Origin: Demetria terragena DSM 11295
GTDB lineage: Bacteria > Actinomycetota > Actinomycetes > Actinomycetales > Dermatophilaceae
Reading direction: 5' to 3'
Length of the DNA: 64,000 nucleotides
NCBI RefSeq assembly: GCF_000376825.1
Contig: NZ_AQXW01000003.1
Span: 124,001-188,000 of the forward strand
The position numbers were made by a program, and so were the translations under genes. Shown here one piece after another: positions 56,153-64,000 of the stretch. The notes below the pieces were generated by a model. The model worked only from the letters and a program-made list of their open reading frames with translations, was not told the origin of the DNA and ran no database searches. How positions within the stretch are numbered: position 1 is the stretch's first letter; each line of letters opens with the position of its first letter.

Positions 56153-56572
56153 ATGAGCGAACATCAGAATCGCACTGGGCGCCACTCGGGTCGACGAGCG
56201 GCGCTTGTTGTGGCGCCGATGCTCGTGCTGGCGTTAGTTGCCTGCGGCAGCGGATCTTCAGACAAGGGCGATGACGGCGGTGAAGCGGCGTGTGCGTTCA
56301 GGGTCGAATACGCCGACGTCACGTTCACTGATGTTGCCGCTATGCCCTCGAAGCCCACTGAACTGCTCGGCCAGGGCACCCAGTTGGGGTGCAGTGACTC
56401 CAATGACGAGACCGGCAAGGACGAGTCGGTCGACGTCTATCGCGTCGAAGGAATCGACCCCAAGGTAGCTGTGGCCGCCGGTGACGACGCACGGCTGCTG
56501 CGGGTTGACAAGGGATCGAAGGTTCCTGCCGAAATCACCAGTTGGCTCAGTCAGGACTCCGCATCGGGCTAG
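56153..56572 (+). CDS. Small lipoprotein
   Basis: 139 residues from ATG 56153; AAGGGGAAC lies upstream, and the frame open to 56072 is not preferred. A basic start and hydrophobic helix end in a lipobox (LVAC, lipidated Cys near residue 33), then a Ser/Gly/Asp linker and a globular domain with CAFRVEYADV and LGQGTQLGC. These recall the DUF6281 family (a LGxGTxxGC motif), though I am not sure. It lies 84 bases after the Tad operon, and may be cotranscribed. Confidence 0.7.
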   Translation: MSEHQNRTGRHSGRRAALVVAPMLVLALVACGSGSSDKGDDGGEAACAFRVEYADVTFTDVAAMPSKPTELLGQGTQLGCSDSNDETGKDESVDVYRVEGIDPKVAVAAGDDARLLRVDKGSKVPAEITSWLSQDSASG

Positions 56573-56637
56573 ATCCGCTGCGGGCCGAAATCCGTCTTGT
56601 TAAGGGTAGAAACATCACCCAACGGGCGAATGTGCTG

Positions 56638-57522
56638 TTACCCGTTCGTGTCGATGTTTAGTCCTTCATGGGCGAAAATGACTTCACCCGAGAAGTTCTC
56701 TTGCGCAACCTCGAGCGCGCGCGCCGCTGGTCCGGGCTGCGCAACGGATGGGGTGTGGTGAACGAGGACGAGCCGCTTGACGCCGGCCTCGGTGGCCATC
56801 AGCGCTGCGTCTTCAGGCCCGCACATATTGCCGACCATTCCCTCCGCTACACATTCGTCGATCTGGTCGTCGCCATCGTGATGGTCCCAGCAGCAGCACA
56901 GCATGGTGTCGGCATCTTTTGCCAACTCTGTGACCTCGGGGCAGCGGGCCGTGTCTCCCGTAATGACGATGCTGGTCTCAGAGGTGTCAAAGCGGTAAGC
57001 CAGCGACTCGTGGAACGGTTGCACGTGGGATGCGCGTGCGGCCGTGACAGTCCACCCATTGCCCTGGACTGAGTTTCCGGACACCAAGTCGCTGGTTTTC
57101 CAACTCGGTTCCGGTCGGGGCAGGACGCCTCCACGCATCTGGTAAATGCGCTGGCTGGAGGGGTGCTCGCTCCGGGCATGGATGTCGTGGCGGAAGATTC
57201 CGTTGACTCCGGTGATGCCGTCGACGAGGTTGACCGTCGGAGCTGGCCCGTAGACACCCATCGGTTCGGATCCCGGGGCTTCGTGATCCCAGCGGGTCAT
57301 GAGCATGCACGGTAAGTCAACGCAGTGGTCGTAGTGGTGATGGGTAAGGAACACGGCGTCAATGGCGGTAATGTCAATGCCGGCTTTGGCTGCTTTTGCT
57401 GTGGCGCCTGGTCCACAGTCAAACATCACTGTGGACTGGCCCGTGTCAATGACATAGCTACTACCAAATCGGTCACGAGTCGGCGCCGGCGTACCTGAGC
57501 CAAGGATGTGGATGTTTGTCAT
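56638..57522 (-). CDS. Metallo-beta-lactamase fold hydrolase (RNase Z-like)
   Basis: 294 residues. The metal motif HxHxDH reads H61-H63-D65-H66 (THHHYDHCVDLP); a later D in ITGDTARCPEV and the C-terminal LVLVHHTP histidine complete the site. The N-terminal ILGSGTPAPTRDRFGSSYVI is of RNase Z/arylsulfatase-like type. It lies 60 bases downstream of an MHS transporter on the same strand, so hydrolysis of an imported compound is a reasonable guess. The substrate is unknown. Confidence 0.85.
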   Translation of the reverse strand: MTNIHILGSGTPAPTRDRFGSSYVIDTGQSTVMFDCGPGATAKAAKAGIDITAIDAVFLTHHHYDHCVDLPCMLMTRWDHEAPGSEPMGVYGPAPTVNLVDGITGVNGIFRHDIHARSEHPSSQRIYQMRGGVLPRPEPSWKTSDLVSGNSVQGNGWTVTAARASHVQPFHESLAYRFDTSETSIVITGDTARCPEVTELAKDADTMLCCCWDHHDGDDQIDECVAEGMVGNMCGPEDAALMATEAGVKRLVLVHHTPSVAQPGPAARALEVAQENFSGEVIFAHEGLNIDTNG

Positions 57523-57581
57523 GGAGTCGTTCTCCTCATGAGTAGTGTTGCCGTCGGTCTAGTGCGGTTATTTCGATGGGG

Positions 57582-58892
57582 TCAAGGCTTGACCGTAGTG
57601 CCAATCCGCCGGAGCGCGACCATGGAGATTAACGAAATGAGGCCGGCGAATGTGAGATAGAGAGATACAGTCCAGGACTGCCCCCCGGAAACTTTCATCA
57701 GCAGGCTGGCGATGAACGGGGCTAGCCCACCTCCGAGCACTGCTCCGAGGGAGTATCCGACCGACACTCCGCTGTAGGCAACTTTCGTCGGGAAGAGTTC
57801 GACGAGAAATGCCGCAAGCGGCCCAAATACCGCAGATGCTCCGCAAAATCCTATGGCGAGTGCCAGTACTACGATGATTGGTTCGGCCGTGTTAAGGAGT
57901 GCGAACATCGGGAACGGGTAGATGACGAGAAATGCCGCCCCGAAGAACATGACGGGTGGGCGGCCAACCCTGTCCGAGAGTCTTGCGAAAACGAGAATGC
58001 TGACGATCATCACGACTGACCCGATGAGAGTTGCGCGCAACATCAATTCACGCGACAACGAGAGATACTCGGTTCCGTAGGCCAGTGAGTAGCTGATGAG
58101 GACCCAGATGAATGCGTTGAATCCCAAATTGACGCCAATGGAAATGAGGACATGCCTCCACGACGTCTGGAACACTTGGATTATCGGAGCCTTAGTTTTT
58201 CCCTGCTCGCTTTTGACTTTCGCGAACTTCGGACTCTCGGTGACGGTGAAGCGAATGACCAGGCCCACTCCAAGGAGGAGGAAGCTGAGGAGGAAGGGTA
58301 TGCGCCAGCCCCAGGTGAGGAAGTTATCTCCTGTTGTGGCCGTGACGATGCTCATGACACCAGCCGCGAGGATCGTGCCGCCGGGACTTCCGATAAAAGT
58401 CCAGCTGCCATACCAGCCACGCTTGTCGGGTGGGGCATGCTCAACTGCCATGAGCACTGCGCCGCCCTGTTCGCCGCCGTGGAAGATTCCCTGGAGCAGT
58501 CTGAGAAAGACGAGCAGTATAGGCGCCCAAACTCCCACTGAAGCAGTTGTCGGAAGGAAGCCCATGGCGGTGGTGCATCCTCCCGCTCCCATAAGCGCGG
58601 TGACAAGGAGTGCTTTTCGGCCGACGCGGTCACCGAAATGTCCGAAGATGATCGCGCCGAAAGGTCTGGCGAGGAATCCGACACTCAACGTGGCAAAAGA
58701 GAAGACCACGCCTAAACTGCTGGAAACATCGGAGAAAAACACACTGCTGAAGACCAGCGCCGAGGCGACTCCATAGATTTGGAAGTCATACGCTTCGATA
58801 GTGGTTCCGACTGCGGAGCCGATCGCCGCCTTGCGGACCATTTTCGATTGACCCGAGTCTGTCTCCGGTGGGCTGGTTTGAGCTGTAGCCAT
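57582..58892 (-). CDS. MFS transporter, metabolite:H+ symporter (MHS) family
   Basis: 436 residues with about 12 TM helices. MHS hallmarks: IGSAVGTTIEAYDFQIYGVA at the start (usually IEWYDF), the GHFGDRVGRK loop, and LRLLQGIFHGGEQGGAV. The family imports organic acids, betaines or aromatic compounds. A divergent LysR gene lies beyond a 505-base region. With the hydrolase it forms a likely catabolic or salvage unit; the substrate is unknown. Confidence 0.9.
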   Translation of the reverse strand: MATAQTSPPETDSGQSKMVRKAAIGSAVGTTIEAYDFQIYGVASALVFSSVFFSDVSSSLGVVFSFATLSVGFLARPFGAIIFGHFGDRVGRKALLVTALMGAGGCTTAMGFLPTTASVGVWAPILLVFLRLLQGIFHGGEQGGAVLMAVEHAPPDKRGWYGSWTFIGSPGGTILAAGVMSIVTATTGDNFLTWGWRIPFLLSFLLLGVGLVIRFTVTESPKFAKVKSEQGKTKAPIIQVFQTSWRHVLISIGVNLGFNAFIWVLISYSLAYGTEYLSLSRELMLRATLIGSVVMIVSILVFARLSDRVGRPPVMFFGAAFLVIYPFPMFALLNTAEPIIVVLALAIGFCGASAVFGPLAAFLVELFPTKVAYSGVSVGYSLGAVLGGGLAPFIASLLMKVSGGQSWTVSLYLTFAGLISLISMVALRRIGTTVKP

Positions 58893-58964
58893 AGCGTTTC
58901 ACGCCTTTGTGAGGTGAGATCTTCTTTGGTGGACGGGTTCAATATCCTTGCTGCCTTGATGCGT

Positions 58965-59294
58965 TTACGACTCAGATATGGGTGAGTGCGCCATCAGGGG
59001 ACGTTTCAGTACAGCCTCGACATCTCCGAAGTCGGCTACGCGGAGGCGCTGTTCGGAGCGGATTCGGGAGTCAACCTTTACTGGACCACAGGTGGTGCGC
59101 AACTCGCTACGCATCCTTTCCAGCACAGATGCGTGGTTCGGGTCTGCAGCACGGCTCGTGTTCTGATATGGGTCGGCTCCCATGTCGACGAATGGTTCAT
59201 CGATGTTCGGAGTCCGTGCAGCATTACCGCCATAGGAATCGCCGGCGAGGGGGGCAGGCTGATCAGACATTGCTAGCAGAGAGTTGCGGGACAT
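58965..59294 (-). CDS. Candidate small ORF upstream of MHS transporter
   Basis: 109 residues (or less from an internal ATG near 59270). It is polar with no membrane helix and has no family I know; the C-terminal part has RRxA-like basic residues. Its position, 73 bases before the transporter on the same strand, would make it the first gene of the operon. It may equally be a chance ORF or a worn remnant in the long divergent intergenic region. Confidence 0.3.
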   Translation of the reverse strand: MSRNSLLAMSDQPAPLAGDSYGGNAARTPNIDEPFVDMGADPYQNTSRAADPNHASVLERMRSELRTTCGPVKVDSRIRSEQRLRVADFGDVEAVLKRPLMAHSPISES

Positions 59295-59318
59295 GAATCG
59301 CCTTCGACTTGGATCTTG

Positions 59319-59347
59319 TTGACGGTACAGGAGTTCTGTTATAGAAT
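59319..59347 (+). promoter_or_regulatory. Sigma70-type promoter of the LysR gene
   Basis: TTGACG (59319-59324), a 17-base spacer and TAGAAT (59342-59347) form a close match to the vegetative consensus, rare in this GC-rich window. It points at the LysR gene starting at 59398. The rest of the 505-base gap (58893-59397) holds the candidate ORF listed and an AT-rich stretch at about 59340-59390. Confidence 0.7.
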
Positions 59348-59377
59348 CGAGTGATATCTTTTAATAGTATCGATTAT
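59341..59377. promoter_or_regulatory. AT-rich imperfect dyad, candidate LysR operator
   Basis: The -10 region ATAGAATCGA and a downstream TCGATTATA form an imperfect inverted repeat about 19 bases apart, straddling the expected transcription start. It is a good site for autorepression. The sequence is far more AT-rich than neighbouring genes. Prediction only. Confidence 0.4.
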
Positions 59378-59397
59378 AAATAGTTATAGGGGTTCCT

Positions 59398-60312
59398 TTG
59401 GATAGGCGCAGTCTCGAGTATTTTCTCGCCGTCGTCGACACTGGATCGTCCTCGGCTGCTGCCGACGCGGTCCATGTCTCTCAACCGACGATTTCTGTGG
59501 CGGTGAAGGGTCTGGAGAAGGAACTGGGCGGCGCTCTGTTCGTGCGAACGCCGACCGGCCTGACCCCGACGGCCGCCGGTCGTTCCTTGATCGGGCCAGC
59601 CCGGCAGGTCATGGGAGATTTCGATGTTGCCCGCGAGAGTGTCCGGGACACGTTGGGGTTGCGCGGTGGCGAGATTGACATCGGCACAGTCCCGGCCCTG
59701 GCGATGAGCTGGCTCAACGAGCACATCGTCAACTTCCGAATGGAATACCCCTCAGTGGCGGTGCGCGTCCACTTGGAGAACGATGATCGGCTGATCAGCG
59801 ATCGGGTCCGCAACGGACACTACGACCTCGGGCTCACAGTCACGGCTCCTAGCATCGTTGGACTGTCTGCTCGCTACGTGGGATCGCAACATCTTGTGGC
59901 ACTCCTCCCGCCTGGTTCGGCGGGCGGGGATGAGCCCATCGACATCGGCGAGCTTGCCCACAAGGACCTCGTGACACTGCACCGCGACCTTTCCTCGTCT
60001 CGTCGGTGGCTGGAGACGGAACTCGGGCAGAGAGGCATCGAACCCCAGATCGGCGTGGTCCTGGGGACGCCATTTGACCTCATTCCCATGGTTGCTGCAG
60101 GGATCGGCTACGCGCTGTGGTGGAGCCCGGTGTGCGACGAATCCGCTCTTGTTGTGCGCCCGATCCAGCCTGCGTACAAGCGCCCAATCAACCTCATCAA
60201 GCGTGATCAGATGCAGTCTCCTGCATCGCTGGCGTTCCTCGCCATCGTCGAGAGAGTTTCCACGAGCGAGTCGCTTTACTTTCCAAGCGCTGGAGACGCC
60301 AAGCCCGGCTAA
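59398..60312 (+). CDS. LysR family transcriptional regulator
   Basis: 304 residues. TTG 59398 (AGGGG about 6 bases upstream) gives a typical LysR start (MDRRSLEYFLAVVDTGSSSA); the winged HTH spans about 1-60 (VSQPTISVAVKGLEKELGG) and the effector-binding domain about 88-290. It is divergent from the MHS transporter/hydrolase operon, the expected target. The effector is unknown. The thi operon follows at about 60 bases, on the same strand, with its own riboswitch. Confidence 0.9.
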   Translation: MDRRSLEYFLAVVDTGSSSAAADAVHVSQPTISVAVKGLEKELGGALFVRTPTGLTPTAAGRSLIGPARQVMGDFDVARESVRDTLGLRGGEIDIGTVPALAMSWLNEHIVNFRMEYPSVAVRVHLENDDRLISDRVRNGHYDLGLTVTAPSIVGLSARYVGSQHLVALLPPGSAGGDEPIDIGELAHKDLVTLHRDLSSSRRWLETELGQRGIEPQIGVVLGTPFDLIPMVAAGIGYALWWSPVCDESALVVRPIQPAYKRPINLIKRDQMQSPASLAFLAIVERVSTSESLYFPSAGDAKPG

Positions 60313-60373
60313 CTCCGGTCGGCACTGGCTCATGAACTCCGCTGTCGTGTGACAGTGCTCGGGCGTTATGGTG

Positions 60374-60458
60374 GATGTCGACGCGGGGTGCCACCGACAG
60401 GAGGTGGCTGAGATGACACCCGTTGCACCTGATCTAGGTTGTTCTAGCGATAGGGACG
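60374..60458 (+). ncRNA. TPP riboswitch (THI element)
   Basis: The conserved blocks are visible in order: GGGGTGCC at 60385-60392, GGCTGAGATGA at 60406-60416, ACCCGTTGCACCTGATCTAGG at about 60418-60438, and the closing TAGCGATAGGGA at 60445-60456. They match the THI box core (CTGAGA and ACC-CGTTGAACCTGATC). The ATG of thiM follows directly (60461), so thiamine pyrophosphate probably blocks translation initiation or extends to transcription control of thiM-thiE-thiD. Confidence 0.92.
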
Positions 60459-60460
60459 TC

Positions 60461-61282
60461 ATGTCTGACATCAGTTCACCCACCCATGCCGCGATCGATG
60501 CGGCCGCGGTCGGGAACACGCTGCACCGGTTGCGTGAGCGCTCCCCGTTAGTGCAGTGCCTCACCAACAATGTCGTGATGGGGTGGACCGCCAACGTCTT
60601 GCTCGCGGCGGGCGCGGCGCCAGCGATGGTGGACAATCCCCGCGAGGCTGGCGAATTTGCAGCGGTAGCCGATGGCGTACTCATCAATCTGGGCACCCCA
60701 CAGGACAGCACCATTGCGGCCATGAAGGTGGCAGTCACCACGGCTGCCGATGCGGGTACGCCCTGGGTCCTGGACCCGGTTGCAGTCGGTGGTCTGTCCT
60801 GGCGCACCGGCCTAGTACCGGAACTCATCCAACTCGAGCCGCCTGCGGTCATCAGGGGTAACGCCAGCGAGATCATGGCCGTCGCGGGTGGGAGCGGCGG
60901 ACGTGGGGTCGACGCCATCGACTCCCCAGAGCAAGCAGCGCTGCCAGCGCGGCAGCTTTCGCTTGGCGGGCCGGTGGTTGCCGTGTCGGGGGAGGTTGAC
61001 CACCTGGTTCATCACGACCGGCTTGTACGCGTCCGCAATGGTCACCCGTGGATGACCAAGGTGACCGGCGTCGGGTGCGCCTTGGGAGCCCTGATGGCGG
61101 CCTTCGCGGGAGTCGAAGATGACTACCTGCTGGCTGCCGTGGCGGCGACAGCGACCTTGACTGTCGCGGCCGACCTCGCCGCCGAAAACGCCCGCGGCCC
61201 AGGCTCATTCGCGATGAATCTGCTCGATGAACTTTCGCTTCTCGAACCCGACACCCTCGCCGAACGCGTGAGGTTGGCATGA
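60461..61282 (+). CDS. thiM: Hydroxyethylthiazole kinase
   Basis: 273 residues from ATG 60461, just after the TPP riboswitch; an open frame to 60368 crosses the aptamer and is excluded. Phosphorylates 4-methyl-5-(2-hydroxyethyl)thiazole in thiamine salvage. Ribokinase-like fold: PLVQCLTNNVVMGWTANVLLAAGAAPAMV, a DPVAVGG strand, IRGNASEI, and the catalytic VTGVGCALGAL loop. The stop overlaps thiE by ATGA. Confidence 0.94.
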   Translation: MSDISSPTHAAIDAAAVGNTLHRLRERSPLVQCLTNNVVMGWTANVLLAAGAAPAMVDNPREAGEFAAVADGVLINLGTPQDSTIAAMKVAVTTAADAGTPWVLDPVAVGGLSWRTGLVPELIQLEPPAVIRGNASEIMAVAGGSGGRGVDAIDSPEQAALPARQLSLGGPVVAVSGEVDHLVHHDRLVRVRNGHPWMTKVTGVGCALGALMAAFAGVEDDYLLAAVAATATLTVAADLAAENARGPGSFAMNLLDELSLLEPDTLAERVRLA

Positions 61283-61923
61283 GCGGCCGTCCTCCATTGG
61301 ACCTGTCGATCTACCTCGTCACGAGCAGCGCCCACACCGGGCGTGATCGCCTGGTGTCGACCGTTGTGGCTGCGGTCGAGGGAGGCGTCAGCATCGTCCA
61401 GCTGCGCGAGCCCACGGCAACTGATGAGGTCGTGCTCGACCTCGCGATCCAGCTCGTGGATGCCCTTGCTGGGTCAGATGTTCCGCTGCTGATCGATGAC
61501 CGAGTCCACCTGGTTGAACCCTCTGGCGCAGCGGGCGTCCACGTGGGGCAGACCGATATGCCTGCGGCGCAGGCACGCGACCTCATCGGGCCGGACCGTT
61601 GGCTTGGTCTGTCCGCTCACACCACTGAGCAAGCTCGAATCGCTGAAGCCGAAGGCGTGGTCGACTATCTGGGGATTGGCCCGGCGTGGCCGACCAGGAC
61701 AAAGGACACCGGACGAGATGCGTTGGGGCCTGAGGGTATTCGAGCCGTCGCCACCGCCACACCGCTTCCATCGGTGGCGATCGGCGGGATTGACGCAACC
61801 CGGGCGCCCCGCCTGAGAGATGCCGGAGTGGAAGGCATCGCCGTGGTCACAGCGATCTGTTCCGCGCCCGATCCACAAGCTGCTGCCCGCGACATTCGCT
61901 CCGCCTGGGAAGCGACACCATGA
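61279..61923 (+). CDS. thiE: Thiamine-phosphate synthase
   Basis: 214 residues, TIM barrel, joining HMP-PP and thiazole phosphate to thiamine phosphate. Signatures: VQLREP, LLIDDRVHL, GVHVGQTDMP, GIGPAWPTRTKDT and VAIGGID. The start overlaps thiM and the stop overlaps thiD by ATGA. Under the TPP riboswitch. Confidence 0.94.
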   Translation: MSGRPPLDLSIYLVTSSAHTGRDRLVSTVVAAVEGGVSIVQLREPTATDEVVLDLAIQLVDALAGSDVPLLIDDRVHLVEPSGAAGVHVGQTDMPAAQARDLIGPDRWLGLSAHTTEQARIAEAEGVVDYLGIGPAWPTRTKDTGRDALGPEGIRAVATATPLPSVAIGGIDATRAPRLRDAGVEGIAVVTAICSAPDPQAAARDIRSAWEATP

Positions 61924-62732
61924 GCGCGACGTCCAGGCCGCCAGTAGCGCTCACCCTCGCCGGATCAGATCCTTCCGGGGGAGCGGGCATCCAGGCAGAT
62001 CTCAAGTCGTTCAGCGCGCTGGGGGCATACGGCTGCGCGGCATTGACCGCCCTGACCGCCCAGAGCACGCAAGGAGTCACCGGCGTGCATGCGGTGCCCC
62101 CAGATTTCGTCCGTGAGCAGGTGACAACTCTGGTCAGTGACGTACGCCTTGATGCCGCCAAGCTTGGCATGTTGGCGAACGCTCCAATCGTCGAAGTGGT
62201 GACCGAGGTCGTACGCGACGTGCTCACCTGCCCGGTCGTTCTGGACCCCGTCATGGTCTCTACCAGCGGAAGCCGCCTTCTCGATGATGACGCCGTCTCG
62301 GCGATGCGCCGACTAGCGCCGTACGCCGATCTGGTCACGCCCAACCTGCACGAGGCGGCTGTCCTGTTGAACTCTGAGGTCGCCCTGACGGTGGATGACC
62401 AGCAACGACAGGCGAACTCACTCCTGGAGCTGGGCATACCTCGCGTTCTGGTCAAGGGCGGACACCGGGTCGGTGACGACGCCATCGACATCTATGCCGA
62501 CGCCAAAGGCATGCACGTGCTGGAGCAGCCGCGCGTGAACACTCCGAACACGCACGGCACCGGTTGCTCGCTATCAGCGGCAATCGCGGCGTTGCTGCCA
62601 CAGCTCGACGCCAACTGGCTCACCGCGATCAGCGATGCGAAGGACTGGCTGACCACCGCCGTAGCAGCTGGGCACGTCCTCCAGATCGGCTCCGGGTCCG
62701 GCCCGGTCCACCACTTCCACGAGTGGTGGTGA
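61920..62732 (+). CDS. thiD: Hydroxymethylpyrimidine/phosphomethylpyrimidine kinase
   Basis: 270 residues. Phosphorylates HMP and HMP-phosphate to supply ThiE. Conserved GSDPSGGAGIQADLKSF, DPVMVSTSG and NTHGTGCSLSAAIAA motifs of the ribokinase-like family. Third gene of the thi operon; thiC and thiG are not here, so this is a salvage set. The ending KDWLTTAVAAG precedes the tandem repeat region. Confidence 0.95.
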   Translation: MSATSRPPVALTLAGSDPSGGAGIQADLKSFSALGAYGCAALTALTAQSTQGVTGVHAVPPDFVREQVTTLVSDVRLDAAKLGMLANAPIVEVVTEVVRDVLTCPVVLDPVMVSTSGSRLLDDDAVSAMRRLAPYADLVTPNLHEAAVLLNSEVALTVDDQQRQANSLLELGIPRVLVKGGHRVGDDAIDIYADAKGMHVLEQPRVNTPNTHGTGCSLSAAIAALLPQLDANWLTAISDAKDWLTTAVAAGHVLQIGSGSGPVHHFHEWW

Positions 62733-62742
62733 CACCAGCGCG

Positions 62743-63160
62743 GGTCGAGCCACCAACGTTGGTCGAGCCACCAACGCTGGTCGAGCCACCAACGCTGGTC
62801 GAGCAGGTGGAGGCGTTAGCCGAGGCCGTGTGGACCCTGGTGGGTGGTCTCGATTCGGCGGTCACTTCGTTCCCGCCTACTCGACCGGCGTAGGTGGAGC
62901 CACCAACGTTGGTCGAGCAGGTCGAGGCGTTAGCCGAGGCCGTGTCGAGGCCGTGTGGACCCTGGTGGGTGGTCTCGATACGGCGGTCACTTCGTTCCGG
63001 CCTACTCGACCGGCGTTGGTGGAGCCACCAACGTTGGTCGAGCAGGTCGAGGCGTTAGTCGAGGCCGTGTGGAGACCCTGGTGGGTGGTCTCGATACGGC
63101 GGTCACTTCGTTCCCGCCTACTCGACCGGCGTTGGGCTCGACCGGCGTTGGGCTCGACCG
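62743..63160. repeat. Nested tandem repeat array downstream of thiD
   Basis: Three imperfect copies of a roughly 115-130-base unit begin near 62783, 62897 and 63020. Each carries CCACCAACG[TC]TGGTCGAGCAGG, GAGGCGTTAG, CCCTGGTGGGTGGTCTCGAT, GGCGGTCACTTCGTTCC and CTACTCGACCGGCGT. Ahead of them is an 18-base repeat (GGTCGAGCCACCAACGCT type) in three copies at 62743-62796, and behind them a 16-base repeat CTCGACCGGCGTTGGG twice at about 63121-63152. GGTCGAG and CTCGACC elements recall dispersed palindromes of Micrococcales genomes. The 430-base gap has no supported gene. Confidence 0.85.
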
Positions 63161-63162
63161 AC

Positions 63163-64000
63163 CTACTTCATCGTTCCCTGCGACAGCGAACCTTGCAGCT
63201 GTCGTTGGAAGACGACGTAGACGATCAGCACCGGAACGACGGTGATGACCACGGCGGCGAACAGCGCGCCGAAGTCAACGGCGTAGCCAGCGGATGAGGC
63301 GAAGGACTCCATCCCCTGGGACAGAACGTAGTTGGACTCATTGGTGTTCAGCGCGACAGGCAGCAAGAACTGGTTCCACAGCCCCAGAAAGTTGAAGATG
63401 GCGACCGCCGCGATCCCCGGGCGCGCCATCGGCAGCATCACTTGCAGGAAGGTCCGCCAGTCACCAGCCCCGTCCATTTCAGCGGCCTCAGCGATCTCGC
63501 TGGGCAGGCCTTTGAAGAACGGGTAGAGGAAGAAGACCGTAAAGGGAAAGGCAAAGGCGACGTACGCCAGGATCAGGCCCGGCAGCGTGTTGAGTAGTCC
63601 GAGGTTCCGTAAGACGAAGAACAGCGGCACGATTGCCAGGAAGATCGGGAAGGTATTTCCCGCCAGAATCAGGTAGTAGATCGTCCGGTTCCCGCGGAAG
63701 TCGAAGCGCGCCAGTGAGTAGGCCGCCATCGAGCCAAGGATCATCACGATGATGAGTGAGATGCTCACCACCACAACGGAATTGAGCAAGTAGCGCCCGA
63801 TGTTGGAGTCGTTCCATGCCCTGACGTAATTGTCGAAGGACAGGGTGCGCGGCAGTGACAAGGGGGAATCGAAGATCTCGCCGGTGGTCTTCCACGATGA
63901 CAAGAAAACCCAGAGCAGCGGAAAGATGACGATGATCGACCAGATCGTCAGGACCACATGTGAGGTCACGACGACCGCGCGGTCCTGGCCCGTGGTCTGT
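63163..64000 (-). CDS. Carbohydrate ABC transporter permease, MalG/UgpE type (5' end outside window)
   Basis: The frame is open on the minus strand beyond the window edge; GTG 63969 is one possible start, but QTTGQDR-like upstream residues suggest it extends. About 268 residues visible. Six TM helices and the EAA loop EIAEAAEMDGAGDWRTFLQVMLPMARPGI (near residue 160) that contacts the ATPase. The ending QRQLQGSLSQGTMK is typical of MalG-family sugar permeases. Sugar unknown; partner genes lie outside. Confidence 0.9.
   Translation of the reverse strand, partial: QTTGQDRAVVVTSHVVLTIWSIIVIFPLLWVFLSSWKTTGEIFDSPLSLPRTLSFDNYVRAWNDSNIGRYLLNSVVVVSISLIIVMILGSMAAYSLARFDFRGNRTIYYLILAGNTFPIFLAIVPLFFVLRNLGLLNTLPGLILAYVAFAFPFTVFFLYPFFKGLPSEIAEAAEMDGAGDWRTFLQVMLPMARPGIAAVAIFNFLGLWNQFLLPVALNTNESNYVLSQGMESFASSAGYAVDFGALFAAVVITVVPVLIVYVVFQRQLQGSLSQGTMK

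Noticed and set aside
62743-63160. CRISPR array
   Set aside because: Units are ~120 bases with no constant repeat/unique spacer pattern and no cas genes nearby.

Overview
The window is high-GC DNA from an actinobacterium, most likely an environmental Micrococcales (a Dermacoccaceae or Intrasporangiaceae type; this placement is inferred). The evidence is a mycothione reductase, a WhiB1-type protein with the expected four cysteines, the MtrA-MtrB-LpqB module, a 1621-residue NAD-glutamate dehydrogenase, many GTG starts and many ATGA/GTGA overlaps. The gene order follows the actinobacterial core block manB - SIS isomerase - ahcY - mtrA - mtrB - lpqB - comF - hpf - secA - Rv3235-like - pdtaS - whiB1, with accessory genes inserted.

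1-8.1 kb: a cut-off DUF5719 gene, a minus-strand SDR/metallopeptidase-like pair, DUF3499, phosphomannomutase, a Trm112-like protein and a SIS-domain isomerase, then the tryptophan-catabolic pair kynA-kynU. 8.1-16.8 kb: NlpC/P60 hydrolase, EamA exporter with a divergent LysR gene, mycothione reductase, DUF808 and MFS proteins, and psd-pssA for phosphatidylethanolamine synthesis. 16.8-29.6 kb: ahcY, mtrAB-lpqB, comF, hpf and secA. Between hpf and secA lies an antisense gene with four fused GNAT domains, bracketed by two large hairpins.

29.6-37.7 kb: an Rv3235-like/LysM pair, a small excisionase-type HTH gene, a CpaB-like SAF protein with a CpaE-like ATPase, a WS/DGAT-like protein that lacks the usual catalytic His, DUF6912, a nucleotidyltransferase gene broken by an out-of-frame deletion, and DUF2505. 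37.8-44.5 kb: NAD-glutamate dehydrogenase, the PdtaS-type kinase and whiB1, with a CRP-like palindrome upstream of whiB1.

44.8-56.6 kb: a membrane protein, two exported proteins and a 1420-residue FHA/EssC-EccC-like triple-ATPase protein. Divergent from these is a Tad pilus operon (cpaF-tadB-tadC, small pilin, TadE-like genes, TadG-like gene, lipoprotein). 56.6-60.3 kb: a metallo-beta-lactamase hydrolase and an MHS-type transporter divergent from a LysR gene with a strong AT-rich promoter. 60.3-62.7 kb: a TPP riboswitch and thiM-thiE-thiD. 62.7-63.2 kb: a nested tandem repeat. The window ends in a cut-off sugar ABC permease.

No tRNA, rRNA, CRISPR array, insertion sequence or complete phage was recognised. 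The observations most worth pursuing are the EssC-like ATPase with no visible type VII partners beside a Tad pilus, the four-domain GNAT gene between two hairpins, the 44-bp perfect palindrome, the broken nucleotidyltransferase gene, and the 10-bp-phased repeats and DnaA-box-like clusters near secretion genes.
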